A stretch of 64,000 nt of DNA from DATAZK01 sp963731205 (lineage in GTDB: Bacteria > Actinomycetota > Actinomycetes > Frankiales > Frankiaceae): NCBI GenBank assembly GCA_963731205.1, contig CAVSUJ010000002.1, forward strand, positions 806,001 through 870,000, given 5' to 3'. The notes under the pieces are model-generated. The model was not told the origin of the DNA and ran no database searches. It was given only the letters and a program-made list of their open reading frames with translations. Positions 35,296 to 43,491 of this stretch are shown here, one piece after another. How positions within the stretch are numbered: position 1 is the stretch's first letter; each line of letters starts with the position of its first letter. A program made the translations under genes and the position numbers.

Positions 35296-36024
35296 ATGTC
35301 CACGCGCACCAACAATGCCGGAGACAACCGGCGCGAGCGGACTGCGGCCATGCGCGCCGCGCAGCAGCGGGCTGAGCGCCGGCGCCGCTTGCTGATCTGG
35401 GCGGCCATCGTCATCGTGGTGCTGGGCGCCGCCGGAATCATCACCGGTGTTGCTGTTTCCTCTTCAGGAGGCAAGAAGCAAGCTGCTGCAGCCACCGGCC
35501 CGATGGGACCGGAAGGAATCGCGTTGGAAGAGGGCACCCCGCTCGCGCCGAACACCACGGCAGCGAAGGGCACCACCGTCCAAGGGGTGCAATGCAACAG
35601 TGGGGAGCAGGTCGCGTATCACATCCACACCCACCTCGCGGTCTACGTCAACGGAGTGCTCCGCCCGATCAGCCCCGGAATCGGCACGGTGGCGCCGGTC
35701 CCCCAGCAGACCGCCAACGGCGTCTTCGATTCCGCCAGCAGCTGCTACTACTGGCTGCACGTGCATGCCCAGGACGGCGTCATCCACGTGGAATCGCCGA
35801 CCAACACCACGTACACCCTCGGCCAGTTCTTCGCCATCTGGGGCCAGCCGCTCAGCAAGACGCGGGTCGGGCCCGCTACCGGAAACCTCACGGTGTACGT
35901 GAATGGCAAGGCCTACACCGGCGACCCGACCACGATCCCGCTCGGCTCCCGGGAGAACATCCAGATCGACGTCGGAACCCCCGTCGCGCCGAAGGCCGTG
36001 GACTGGTCACACTCCCAGCTCTGA
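35296..36024 (+). CDS. His-rich single-pass membrane protein of unknown function
   Basis: This 242-residue protein has a basic cytoplasmic lead, one membrane helix (LLIWAAIVIVVLGAAGIITG, residues 36-55) and an extracytoplasmic domain. That domain contains YHIHTHLAVYVNG and YYWLHVHAQDGVIHVESP, five His in alternate positions on adjacent strands that could bind a metal. LGQFFAIWGQPLS and VNGKAYTGDPTTIPL follow. I recall similar proteins as unnamed in actinobacteria. Two Cys (VQCNSG, SSCYYW) may pair. Metal binding, perhaps copper, is a guess. The 292 bases upstream contain no recognised feature. Confidence 0.75.
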   Translation: MSTRTNNAGDNRRERTAAMRAAQQRAERRRRLLIWAAIVIVVLGAAGIITGVAVSSSGGKKQAAAATGPMGPEGIALEEGTPLAPNTTAAKGTTVQGVQCNSGEQVAYHIHTHLAVYVNGVLRPISPGIGTVAPVPQQTANGVFDSASSCYYWLHVHAQDGVIHVESPTNTTYTLGQFFAIWGQPLSKTRVGPATGNLTVYVNGKAYTGDPTTIPLGSRENIQIDVGTPVAPKAVDWSHSQL

Positions 36025-36099
36025 CGGCCCAATAGCCCACCGGCCGCGACGACGAACCCGGCGGTTCCCCTGACGGGGCAAGAGTGGGAAGCTCGGGAC

Positions 36100-36558
36100 A
36101 TGATCCCGCAGGCCGTGCACGTGGGGACCGTCGATGTGCCCTGGGTGGAGAACGTCGCCTATCCGGGTACGTGGTTTCGGCTGCTGCAGGCAGATCTGCA
36201 GGTCGGCCTCTACACGATGCACGGGCGTATGGGAGCCGGGCTCGCCGTCGGCACGCATCGCCATCACGGCGCGGTGCACATGTTCACGCTGTCGGGATCG
36301 TGGCGCTACCTCGAGCACGGTTTCCTCAACACCGCCGGCTCCTACCTCTACGAGCCGCCGGGCTCCGTGCACACCCTCGAGGTGCCGGCGTCCAATACCG
36401 AACTTACGGAGACCTACTCCGTCATCTACGGAGTCACCGAATACCTCGACGCCGCAGGCGATGTCGTCGGGACATCCGATGCGGCGGCAGCGCTTCGCGG
36501 CTACCTCGAAAGTTGTGAAGCGGCGGGCGTTCCACGCCCGGACGGCATCATCCGCTGA
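36100..36558 (+). CDS. Cupin protein, dihydroxyacetophenone dioxygenase-like
   Basis: This 152-residue single-domain cupin has the metal-binding HRHHGAVHMFTLSGSWRY in motif 1 and PGSVHTLEVP in motif 2. The LSGSWRYLEH segment matches the family of 2,4'-dihydroxyacetophenone dioxygenase and acetylacetone-cleaving enzymes. It could cleave a beta-diketone-like or aromatic ketone substrate, using iron. The neighbouring VOC protein, 21 bases downstream, is likely cotranscribed and may act in the same pathway. Confidence 0.8.
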   Translation: MIPQAVHVGTVDVPWVENVAYPGTWFRLLQADLQVGLYTMHGRMGAGLAVGTHRHHGAVHMFTLSGSWRYLEHGFLNTAGSYLYEPPGSVHTLEVPASNTELTETYSVIYGVTEYLDAAGDVVGTSDAAAALRGYLESCEAAGVPRPDGIIR

Positions 36559-36579
36559 ATCGCGAAAGGAGCGGCGCCA

Positions 36580-37023
36580 ATGTCGATCGGCTTCGACCAC
36601 ATGACCCTGGCGGTCACCGACGTCGAGGAGGCGCAGCGCTTCCTCGCCGTACTCGGCTTCACACACGAGAAGTCCGTCGTCGTCTCCGGCGAGACGATTG
36701 CCGATTACATGGGCATCCCCGGATGGGTGTCCGATCACGTGACGCTGGTGCTCGAAGGCTTCACGCCGCGTCAGGAGATTCAGCTGATCCGCTTCCATCA
36801 CCCCACGCTGGAGATCGACAGCGGATCGGGCAATCTGGCGCGCTCCGGCTTCAACCATGCGTGTTTCCGGACCGACAACCTCGACGACACCCTCCAGCGC
36901 TTCGCCGAGATCGGCTACAAGCCGCGCAACACCATCATGGAGTTCCACGACCGCCGACTCGTCTTCCTCGACGGCCCGGCAGGCGTGGTCTTCGAGCTCG
37001 CGGAGTGGACGACACCGACGTGA
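36580..37023 (+). CDS. VOC-superfamily (glyoxalase-like) protein
   Basis: The 147-residue protein has the paired beta-alpha-beta-beta-beta modules of the vicinal oxygen chelate fold. GFDHMTLAVTDVEEAQRFL opens the first, and FNHACFRTDNLDDTLQRF the second. VFELAEW gives the closing Glu ligand, with His in FDHMT and FNHAC as other metal ligands. The substrate is unknown. GAAAGGAG precedes the ATG. Confidence 0.85.
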   Translation: MSIGFDHMTLAVTDVEEAQRFLAVLGFTHEKSVVVSGETIADYMGIPGWVSDHVTLVLEGFTPRQEIQLIRFHHPTLEIDSGSGNLARSGFNHACFRTDNLDDTLQRFAEIGYKPRNTIMEFHDRRLVFLDGPAGVVFELAEWTTPT

Positions 37024-37150
37024 AACGCCTGGCGGCACCCTGGCGCCTGAGGACGGCGACGAGATCGTCACCTTGTGCAGGCCAGTACCTGTAGCCGCCT
37101 GACTAGTCAACCTCCTTGACAGTCTGTCGCCAGGACTACACGGTGGAACG

Positions 37151-38422
37151 GTGCCTGATGTCCTGCGCCGGCTGCGAGCCGGGCTGCCACTTGCCGTCAC
37201 GTCGGTAGCTGCGCTGCTCGCCACCTTCGGTACGGCGTTGGGTCTGCGATACGCGTTCGGGCTCTCGGACTCGGTCCTCGTGCTTGCCGTGGTGCTGGCG
37301 CTTTCGCTGAGCCGGCGCCAGCCCCGGAAGTCGGCTGAAGCCCGCCTCTTTGCGCTGGTAGCTCTACCGCTCATTTCCGTGGCCGCGACGGAGATCGGAA
37401 CCCAGGTCTACGAGCGTCCTAACCTGGGAGACACGCTTTTCGTCGCGGTCGTGAGCGCGAGTTTCTGGGCCCGCCGCTTTCCTGGACCGGTCGCACGAAT
37501 CGGTGCGGTCGCGGCGTTGCCCATGATTGCGATCCTCGTGGCGCCCGCTGCAGTTGCGTCATCTTCCGGCGACTCGTCCTCACGGTGGTGGGCTGCGCTC
37601 ATCGCGCTGCTCGCCCTGATGTGGGTGACGATCTGCTTCACCATTGCGGAATGGCGCGGCTGGCTGCCGGGCGAGCCGATGCGGGAGCCAAAGCGCCGAT
37701 CGCCCGGTGGCAAGGCAGTTGTCGACCGCATGGCGCTGCGCATGCTCGTCTCGTTGGCTCTTGCCTTCACCTTGGGACGCTGGATCTTTGGCGTGCACTG
37801 GCCCTGGCTGGTGATCACCGCGTTCGTCGTCAGCAGCGGCGGCGCAGAACACGCGGACGTGCTCTGGCGCGGGGTACAACGCGTCATCGGGGCCGGCCTC
37901 GGCACGCTGGGCGCGACACTGCTGACCGCCGTCGCGCCTGCCCGCAGTCCGTGGTCGATCGTCCTGATCTTCGTCGTGCTGGCGTTCGCGGCGTGGCTGC
38001 GACCGCTGAACTATGCGTTCTGGGCCGGTGGGGTCACGTCCGTTCTCGCACTGCTGTACGGGTATTACGGCGAGCGCGGGACCGGGCTGCTGGTCGACCG
38101 GCTCGAGGAGATCGCGTTGGGTGCCGCATTGGCGATCGCCGTCTCGTGGCTGGTGACGCTCATCCCGATGCCCGGCGGCACAACCGATCCGCTGGGCGAG
38201 GCGACATTGCGGATCCTGGGCTACGTCAATCGTCGTCACGGCCTCGCCTTCCACCTGGTGCGCCGGCTGCACTCCGGCGGCTACCTGGTGCGAGACGAGG
38301 AACGTGAGGCTGTCCTGCGTTGGTCACGTGACACGTCGGAACCGCTTGTCACCACGGGCGCCTTGGCCACGGGTGCGACTCCCAAGGGATACCCCTACGC
38401 CCTGTCGGTCCGTTCCAACTGA
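37151..38422 (+). CDS. FUSC-family aromatic acid/efflux-type membrane protein
   Basis: This 423-residue protein has two six-helix-like hydrophobic blocks (about residues 15-165 and 205-355) separated by a polar segment, with a cytoplasmic C-terminus. LITAFVVSSGGAEHADVLWRG followed by VQRVIGAGLGTLGATLL is the FUSC/YccC signature. Members export aromatic carboxylic acids and related compounds. The MarR gene directly downstream, 27 bases away, fits control by an aromatic ligand. GTG at 37151 is the first start in the hydrophobic frame. Confidence 0.85.
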   Translation: MPDVLRRLRAGLPLAVTSVAALLATFGTALGLRYAFGLSDSVLVLAVVLALSLSRRQPRKSAEARLFALVALPLISVAATEIGTQVYERPNLGDTLFVAVVSASFWARRFPGPVARIGAVAALPMIAILVAPAAVASSSGDSSSRWWAALIALLALMWVTICFTIAEWRGWLPGEPMREPKRRSPGGKAVVDRMALRMLVSLALAFTLGRWIFGVHWPWLVITAFVVSSGGAEHADVLWRGVQRVIGAGLGTLGATLLTAVAPARSPWSIVLIFVVLAFAAWLRPLNYAFWAGGVTSVLALLYGYYGERGTGLLVDRLEEIALGAALAIAVSWLVTLIPMPGGTTDPLGEATLRILGYVNRRHGLAFHLVRRLHSGGYLVRDEEREAVLRWSRDTSEPLVTTGALATGATPKGYPYALSVRSN

Positions 38423-38449
38423 TCTGTTCCTTCACCTAAGGTCGCCCAC

Positions 38450-38908
38450 ATGCCCGACGTTGCGCCTTCAGAGCCGGTCGCGATTCCAGCGCTGCTGCGA
38501 GCCGCGCGGGGCACCTACGCTCTGGTCATCCGCGAGCGGCTGGGCGAGGCGGGCTTTGACGACATGCCGCGCAATGCCCCGTACGTGCTGGGCGGGATGG
38601 CCAACCAGCGAGGCTCGATCGGCGCTTTGATACGCGAGCTCGACGTCAGCAAGCAGGCCGCGAGTCAGCTCATCGACACCCTCGTCATCCGCGGGTATCT
38701 GTCACGCGACATCGACCCGGTGGATCGCCGGCGGATGTCGATAGCGCTCACCGAGCGTGGCCTCGCTGCGGCCGCAGTGGTACGCGCCGCAATCGCGGAG
38801 GTGGACGACCAGCTCGCCGAGCTCTGCGGTCCGCGCCAGATCGCCGGGCTGCGCGCCAGCCTCCTCGCGCTGCACGAGATCCGCGAAAGGCTGCAGGCGC
38901 AGGCTTAG
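38450..38908 (+). CDS. MarR-family regulator (linked to FUSC exporter)
   Basis: The 152-residue protein has a MarR winged helix: IGALIRELDVSKQAASQLID as the helix-turn-helix and YLSRDIDPVDRRRMSIALTERG as the wing. The PYVLGGMANQRGS segment precedes it. It follows the FUSC exporter gene and probably regulates it in response to a phenolic ligand. That link rests on position only. Confidence 0.88.
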   Translation: MPDVAPSEPVAIPALLRAARGTYALVIRERLGEAGFDDMPRNAPYVLGGMANQRGSIGALIRELDVSKQAASQLIDTLVIRGYLSRDIDPVDRRRMSIALTERGLAAAAVVRAAIAEVDDQLAELCGPRQIAGLRASLLALHEIRERLQAQA

Positions 38909-38965
38909 CGTCATACATTCACTTCCGCAGTCGCGCGTAACGCGTCGTTGGACTAGTTTCCTGCC

Positions 38966-39727
38966 GTGAGTTTCGAGGTCCCGGCGACGGCCTACGACCG
39001 CTTCATGGGCCGCTTCTCGACGCCTTTGGCTGCCCTGTTCGCCGACCACATGGGAGTGGCTGCCGGCCAGCGTGCCGTCGATGTCGGGTGCGGGCCGGGG
39101 GCGCTCACCGAATTGCTGGTGGACCGGCTCGGACCGGCCGCCGTCGCGGCCATCGACCCCTCCGAGAGCTTCGTGGCCGCGATCCGGGAGCGGTTGCCGG
39201 AGGTCGATGTCCGCTGCGGCTCAGCCGAGGTTCTGCCCTTTGCCGACGACAGTTTCGATGTCGCGGCCGCACAGCTGGTAGTGCACTTCATGTCCGACCC
39301 GGCGGCCGGAATCGCAGAGATGGCCCGCGTGACGCGACCCGATGGAATCGTCGCCGCCTGCGTCTGGGATCAGGGCTCCGGGGACGGCGGCCCCATCGCA
39401 CCCTTCTGGCAAGCCGCTCGCGATGTCGACCCTGACCGGACCGACGAGTCCGGCCGGGCCGGCACCCAGGAAGGCCAACTCGTCGCGTTGTTCATGGAAC
39501 TGGGCCTACGTCGTATCGCGCCCGCAAAACTGACCGTGAGCGTGCAGATCGCGTCGTTCGCCGAATGGTGGGAGCCCTTCACCCTCGGTGTCGGACCGGC
39601 CGGCCGGTACCTCGAATCCCTCGATGAGCAAAGGAGAACCGCCCTCCGGGACCGCTGCGCGCAATTGCTGCCGGCGGGGGCCTTCGTCGTGGAAGCCTCG
39701 GCGTGGAGCGCCGTCGGACGCGTGTGA
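38966..39727 (+). CDS. Class I SAM-dependent methyltransferase
   Basis: The 253-residue protein has the SAM-binding motif AVDVGCGPGALTELL, the acidic end of strand 2 in AAIDPSESFV, and AEVLPFADDSFDVAAAQLVV at motif II. It resembles the UbiE/Methyltransf_11 group acting on small molecules. The acceptor is unknown. The start is GTG at 38966, directly before the YDRFMGRFS segment common to this subfamily. Confidence 0.9.
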   Translation: MSFEVPATAYDRFMGRFSTPLAALFADHMGVAAGQRAVDVGCGPGALTELLVDRLGPAAVAAIDPSESFVAAIRERLPEVDVRCGSAEVLPFADDSFDVAAAQLVVHFMSDPAAGIAEMARVTRPDGIVAACVWDQGSGDGGPIAPFWQAARDVDPDRTDESGRAGTQEGQLVALFMELGLRRIAPAKLTVSVQIASFAEWWEPFTLGVGPAGRYLESLDEQRRTALRDRCAQLLPAGAFVVEASAWSAVGRV

Positions 39728-39795
39728 CCTGAAGTCGAAGGAGAGCGATGCCCTGGTACCGATGAGTCAGCCGACCCCCGATCGTCATAACCGGT

Positions 39796-40131
39796 ATGGC
39801 TCTCATTCGAATCCTTGCCCAGTCAACCGTCTCCGACCTGGAAACCGCGGAACGTTGGTATACGACGTTGTGGCAGCGCGGCCCTGACGAGAAGCCCATG
39901 CCCGGCCTGCTCGAATGGCACCTCGGGCCCACGGCAGGGCTGCAGGTCTGGTCCGAGCCCGACCGGGCCGGCCGCTCGACGGTCGTCATAGGTACAGACG
40001 ACATGGACGCTCTCGCCGGTCGCCTCACCAGTGCAGGCGTCGACCATCGTGGCCCGGAGCCGGGCGGCGGCGCGCGGATCCTTCAGCTGGCAGACCCCGA
40101 CGGCAACCGGGTCGTCATCACCGGAGCCTGA
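39796..40131 (+). CDS. VOC-superfamily (glyoxalase-like) protein
   Basis: This 111-residue, single-module VOC protein has the family outline ILAQSTVSDLETAERWYTTL, LEWHLGPTAGLQVW and ILQLADPDGNRVVITG. The DPDGN turn is common in bleomycin-resistance-like members. The metal ligands are incomplete to my reading, so enzymatic activity is unsure. It converges on a MarR gene with three bases between stops. Confidence 0.8.
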   Translation: MALIRILAQSTVSDLETAERWYTTLWQRGPDEKPMPGLLEWHLGPTAGLQVWSEPDRAGRSTVVIGTDDMDALAGRLTSAGVDHRGPEPGGGARILQLADPDGNRVVITGA

Positions 40132-40134
40132 CTC

Positions 40135-40590
40135 CTACGTTTGGCCTTCGATCTCGTTCAGCAGCGTTTGCAGGCTCTGACAGGTGCGCTGGAAGCGGGC
40201 CGCGCCGAGTAGCTCACCCCATTGCCGTTCGATTTCGGCGACGCGATCGCCCGCGTCATTGAGCGCAGCTCTGCCCCTGGGCGTCGGGAAGATCAGCTTG
40301 GCCCGGCCGTCGGAGAGATCGGGGCGACGCTCCAGGTAGCCGAGAGCCTCCAACTCGGCGACCAGTTCGGACGTGGTGGCCAGGCTCAACTGGGCGTTGG
40401 TCGCCAGCTGGGTCAGCCGGATCCCGCTGACGCCGACGTTTCCGAAGATGTGCAGGTGAGACTCACGGATGTCCCCGTAACCGCCGCCTTGGGCGGCGGT
40501 GAACAGGTCTCGGCGGAACGCGGCGAGCAGGCGCACCAGGAGCTGACCGATGGCCAGCCGGTCGGTCGGCAGATCTCTTGACGTCGCCAT
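40135..40590 (-). CDS. MarR-family regulator with tandem operators
   Basis: The 151-residue protein has a MarR fold: IRLTQLATNAQLSLATTSEL as helix-turn-helix and RRPDLSDGRAKLIFPTPRG as wing. ATG at 40590 gives a standard N-terminus; the frame extends to 40656 but that part covers the operators. It is divergent from an alpha/beta hydrolase gene. Two contiguous perfect palindromes lie in the 68-base gap, so it very likely represses itself and the hydrolase. Confidence 0.9.
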   Translation of the reverse strand: MATSRDLPTDRLAIGQLLVRLLAAFRRDLFTAAQGGGYGDIRESHLHIFGNVGVSGIRLTQLATNAQLSLATTSELVAELEALGYLERRPDLSDGRAKLIFPTPRGRAALNDAGDRVAEIERQWGELLGAARFQRTCQSLQTLLNEIEGQT

Positions 40591-40604
40591 GGTCGCGAAC
40601 GATA

Positions 40605-40634
40605 CTTCGGTGACCGAAGCTTCGGAGACCGAAG
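40605..40634. promoter_or_regulatory. Two tandem palindromic operators for the MarR regulator
   Basis: CTTCGG-TGA-CCGAAG (40605-40619) is followed without a gap by CTTCGG-AGA-CCGAAG (40620-40634). Each is a perfect 6-3-6 inverted repeat, and the centres are 15 bases apart. The pair lies in the gap between divergent marR and hydrolase genes, the expected place for two MarR dimers. Confidence 0.85.
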
Positions 40635-40658
40635 CATCTTGAGAGGCGGGCACCACCC

Positions 40659-41489
40659 ATGGACGTTGACGTCAAGCGCATCGCGACGAAGGTGGGAACA
40701 CTCAGCGTTCGCATCATCGGCAATGGACCGCCGGCGGTGCTGTGGCACAGCCTTTTCGTGGACTCCACGAGTTGGGATCGGGTCTGCCCTCAGCTGGCCG
40801 AGCATCGCACGCTGATCATCGTTGACGGTCCGAGCCACGGCGCCAGCGAGCCCTGGCATCAGCGGTTCTCGCTGCGCGACTGCGCTGATGCCGCCGATGA
40901 GGTTCTCACCGCCTTGCGCGTGGACGGTGCCGTGGACTGGGTGGGCAACGCGTGGGGAGGCCACGTCGGAATCGTCTTCGCCGAGTCTCACCGCGAGCGC
41001 GTCAGGAGCCTGGTCACGATCGGCACGCCGGCGCAGGCCCTCACCCGGTCCGAGCGGCGCAACATCGTCCCGCTCGTTGTCCTCTACCGGGCGCTCGGTC
41101 CGATCGGTCCGCTCGTCAAAGGCGTCGAGAAAGCGCTCCTCGGAGACGGTTACTCGCCCGACGAAGGGATGTTCGTCAGCGAGCCGCTGCGTAAATCAGA
41201 GCGCAAGGGCATGCACAACGCCATGCACTCGGTGATGCTGGACCGTCCCGATCTGCTGGACCTGCTACCCAATGTCGAGGTCCCTACCCAATTCGTCGCC
41301 GTCGCGGACGATCCCCTTGCACCGGTGGAGAAAACGCAGGCCGCGAGCCGGCTCTTGCCCCGTGGAAGCACCGTCGTGATCCCGGGCGGCGGCCACGTCT
41401 GCCCGCTGCTGCGCAGCGCCCCGCAGCTCGCTGCGGTCATTGTGGATTTCTGGGAGCGCGCCGACGAGCCGACTCGGAGAATGAGCTAG
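40659..41489 (+). CDS. Alpha/beta hydrolase-fold protein with Ala at the nucleophile position
   Basis: This 276-residue protein has a complete alpha/beta hydrolase layout: VLWHSLFVDSTSWD near the oxyanion hole, LIIVDGPSHGAS, elbow WVGNAWGGHVG, acid region AVADDPLAPVEK and His in VIPGGGHVCPLL. The elbow reads G-N-A-W-G, with Ala98 where Ser, Cys or Asp is expected. Either the protein is not a classical hydrolase or it binds ligands without cleavage. It is divergent from a MarR gene with tandem operators, so it is probably induced by a small molecule. It overlaps the next gene's stop by four bases. Confidence 0.85.
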   Translation: MDVDVKRIATKVGTLSVRIIGNGPPAVLWHSLFVDSTSWDRVCPQLAEHRTLIIVDGPSHGASEPWHQRFSLRDCADAADEVLTALRVDGAVDWVGNAWGGHVGIVFAESHRERVRSLVTIGTPAQALTRSERRNIVPLVVLYRALGPIGPLVKGVEKALLGDGYSPDEGMFVSEPLRKSERKGMHNAMHSVMLDRPDLLDLLPNVEVPTQFVAVADDPLAPVEKTQAASRLLPRGSTVVIPGGGHVCPLLRSAPQLAAVIVDFWERADEPTRRMS

Positions 41490-42049
41490 CGACTCACGAC
41501 CGTCGCCGCCAGCGCCATTCGGTGGTCCTTCGTCCATGGCGGACCGAGCGCCGCTCGGGGGCCGAGCAGCACCTCGTCCGCACGGTCCCCGAGGAAAACA
41601 GCCGCCCGCGATTCGACGTCCTTGGCCTCGAAGAAGCGGACCTCCCAGCCGCGCTCACGGGCGAGTTCGGCGAGCACCTGGCGGTACATCACGGAGTCGG
41701 CGCGCGCCTCGTAGGGGACGAGGCGCTGGGTAGCGAGGTCGGCGGGAAAGTCTTGCGGCCAGGCGCGCAATGACATCGATTCGATCGGCGCCTGCAACGA
41801 GGCAGCGAGTTCGTCGAGCGCCGCAGCCGACGCTCGCAGGGCCGACGCGCGTACTTGCGCGACGAGTTGCGCGGCAGCAGCATCGTCCAACGCCTTGCCC
41901 TCATGGTGGATCGGCGCGGCCGCGACTCCCGGTTCGATCAGCTCGATCCGCCGGCGGTCGACCACCCGGTGATCAGCTGAGGCGGTGACCGCCACCGCCC
42001 AGCCGAAATGATGGGCGATGCCCAGGCGCATACCGCCGGAGTCTGCCAT
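41486..42049 (-). CDS. Protein of unknown function
   Basis: This protein of 187 residues begins with MRLGIAHHFGWAVAVTAS after a short lead and has mixed alpha/beta composition. RRRIELIEPGVAAAPIHHEG, MSLRAWPQDFPADLATQRL and EVRFFEAKDVE are its most distinctive segments. No family or catalytic motif was recognised. I recall unnamed actinobacterial homologues with the same opening. The start may be at 42049 or 42031. It is divergent from the amidase gene. Confidence 0.75.
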   Translation of the reverse strand: MADSGGMRLGIAHHFGWAVAVTASADHRVVDRRRIELIEPGVAAAPIHHEGKALDDAAAAQLVAQVRASALRASAAALDELAASLQAPIESMSLRAWPQDFPADLATQRLVPYEARADSVMYRQVLAELARERGWEVRFFEAKDVESRAAVFLGDRADEVLLGPRAALGPPWTKDHRMALAATVVSR

Positions 42050-42099
42050 CCGCGGCCCCCGCATTGTGCGCACCCATCGGCCCGTGTCAGGGTCGCGGG

Positions 42100-43491
42100 G
42101 TGAACGACGCGACAGCATTGGCCGAGCAGATCCGGCGTGGCGAGTGCAGCGCCCGCGAAGTCGTGGAAGCTGCCATCGGGCGCATCGAGCAGCTCAACCC
42201 TCAGCTCAATGCCGTCGTCAACACTCGCTACGAGGAGGCCCTGGCGGAGGTCGACCGCGGACTCCCCCCGGGTCCTTTTGCCGGGGTGCCGTTCCTGGTC
42301 AAGGACCTCGGGATCGAAGTCGCCGGACTCCCGGCCACGCGCGGCAGCCGGCTGTTCGCGAACGCCATCGCCGCCCAGGACAGCCCGCTCGTGGCGCGCT
42401 ATCGCGAGGCCGGGCTCGTCGTGCTGGGCACCACGAACACCCCTGAATTCGGGAAGAACGCGAGCACCGAGCCACTCCTGCACGGCCCCACGCGCAATCC
42501 CTGGCGACCGACGCACTCACCGGGCGGATCGAGCGGTGGCTCCGCCGCGGCCGTAGCGTCCGGCATGGTTCCGGTTGCTCACGGAAGCGACGGCGGCGGG
42601 TCCATCCGCATCCCGTCGTCCATGTGCGGCCTGTTCGGCTTCAAGCCTTCCCGTGGACGGGTGCCGGGCGCGTCCGTCGGCGACGGATTCGCGTATCCAC
42701 TCGCGGTGCATCATGTGCTCACGACGACGGTGCGCGACAGTGCGGCGCTGCTCGACGCCGTCTGCGCCCAGCTGCCCGGCGAGCCGTACGCGGCGCCGCC
42801 GGCGAGCAGCTCCTACGCCGCCGAAGTCAACACGGCCCCCGGCCCGTTACGCATCGCCTTGTGCACGAGCAACCCGTCCGGTCACACCACCGAGCCGGCC
42901 TGCCTCGCCGCAGCGCAGTCCGCCGCGAAACTCTGCGAGTCCCTCGGCCATCACGTCACCGAAGCCGCTCCGACGTTCGACGCGACGGGAGCCGGCCAGG
43001 CCTCCGCCGCGGTCATGTCGGCCGTCAGCCTGGCCGCCATCCGCCGCCGGCTTGCCGAGCTGCGACGTGAGCTCACCGACGACGACCTCGAGCCCTTCAC
43101 CCGATTCCTCTACGACCGGTCGACGTCGATGACCGCAGACCAGTACGTCGAAGCCCTCCGCACCGTGGAACTGACCGGGCGCGCGATCGCCCCGTTCTTC
43201 GAGCAGTACGACGTGCTCATCACTGCGACGATCGCCGCCACCGTCCCCCCACTCGGCTTGCTGGACACCAGCAACCCGCAGAGCATGTTCGAGAACGCCG
43301 CCAGGTTCGCCAGCTACACCAGCCCCTACAACGTCACCGGACAGCCTGCGATGTCGATGCCGTTGGCGACGGACGAGACCGGCTTGCCTGTCGGCGTGCA
43401 ATTCGTCGCCGCGTACGGCCGCGACGACCTGCTCTTGCGCCTGGCCGGGCAGATCGAGCAGGCATCACCGTGGCAGCGAACGGCTCGCTGA
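42100..43491 (+). CDS. Amidase (amidase signature family)
   Basis: The 463-residue enzyme has the amidase signature catalytic triad: K68 (FLVKDLG), cis-Ser S144 in SPGGSSGGSAAA, and nucleophile S168 in GSDGGGSIRIP. Spacing agrees with characterised members, 24 residues between the two Ser. It would hydrolyse a small amide; it is not a GatA because no gatB or gatC is near. GTG at 42100 fits the family N-terminus NDATALAEQIRRGE. Its 3' end overlaps the convergent MOSC gene by 27 bases. Confidence 0.92.
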   Translation: MNDATALAEQIRRGECSAREVVEAAIGRIEQLNPQLNAVVNTRYEEALAEVDRGLPPGPFAGVPFLVKDLGIEVAGLPATRGSRLFANAIAAQDSPLVARYREAGLVVLGTTNTPEFGKNASTEPLLHGPTRNPWRPTHSPGGSSGGSAAAVASGMVPVAHGSDGGGSIRIPSSMCGLFGFKPSRGRVPGASVGDGFAYPLAVHHVLTTTVRDSAALLDAVCAQLPGEPYAAPPASSSYAAEVNTAPGPLRIALCTSNPSGHTTEPACLAAAQSAAKLCESLGHHVTEAAPTFDATGAGQASAAVMSAVSLAAIRRRLAELRRELTDDDLEPFTRFLYDRSTSMTADQYVEALRTVELTGRAIAPFFEQYDVLITATIAATVPPLGLLDTSNPQSMFENAARFASYTSPYNVTGQPAMSMPLATDETGLPVGVQFVAAYGRDDLLLRLAGQIEQASPWQRTAR

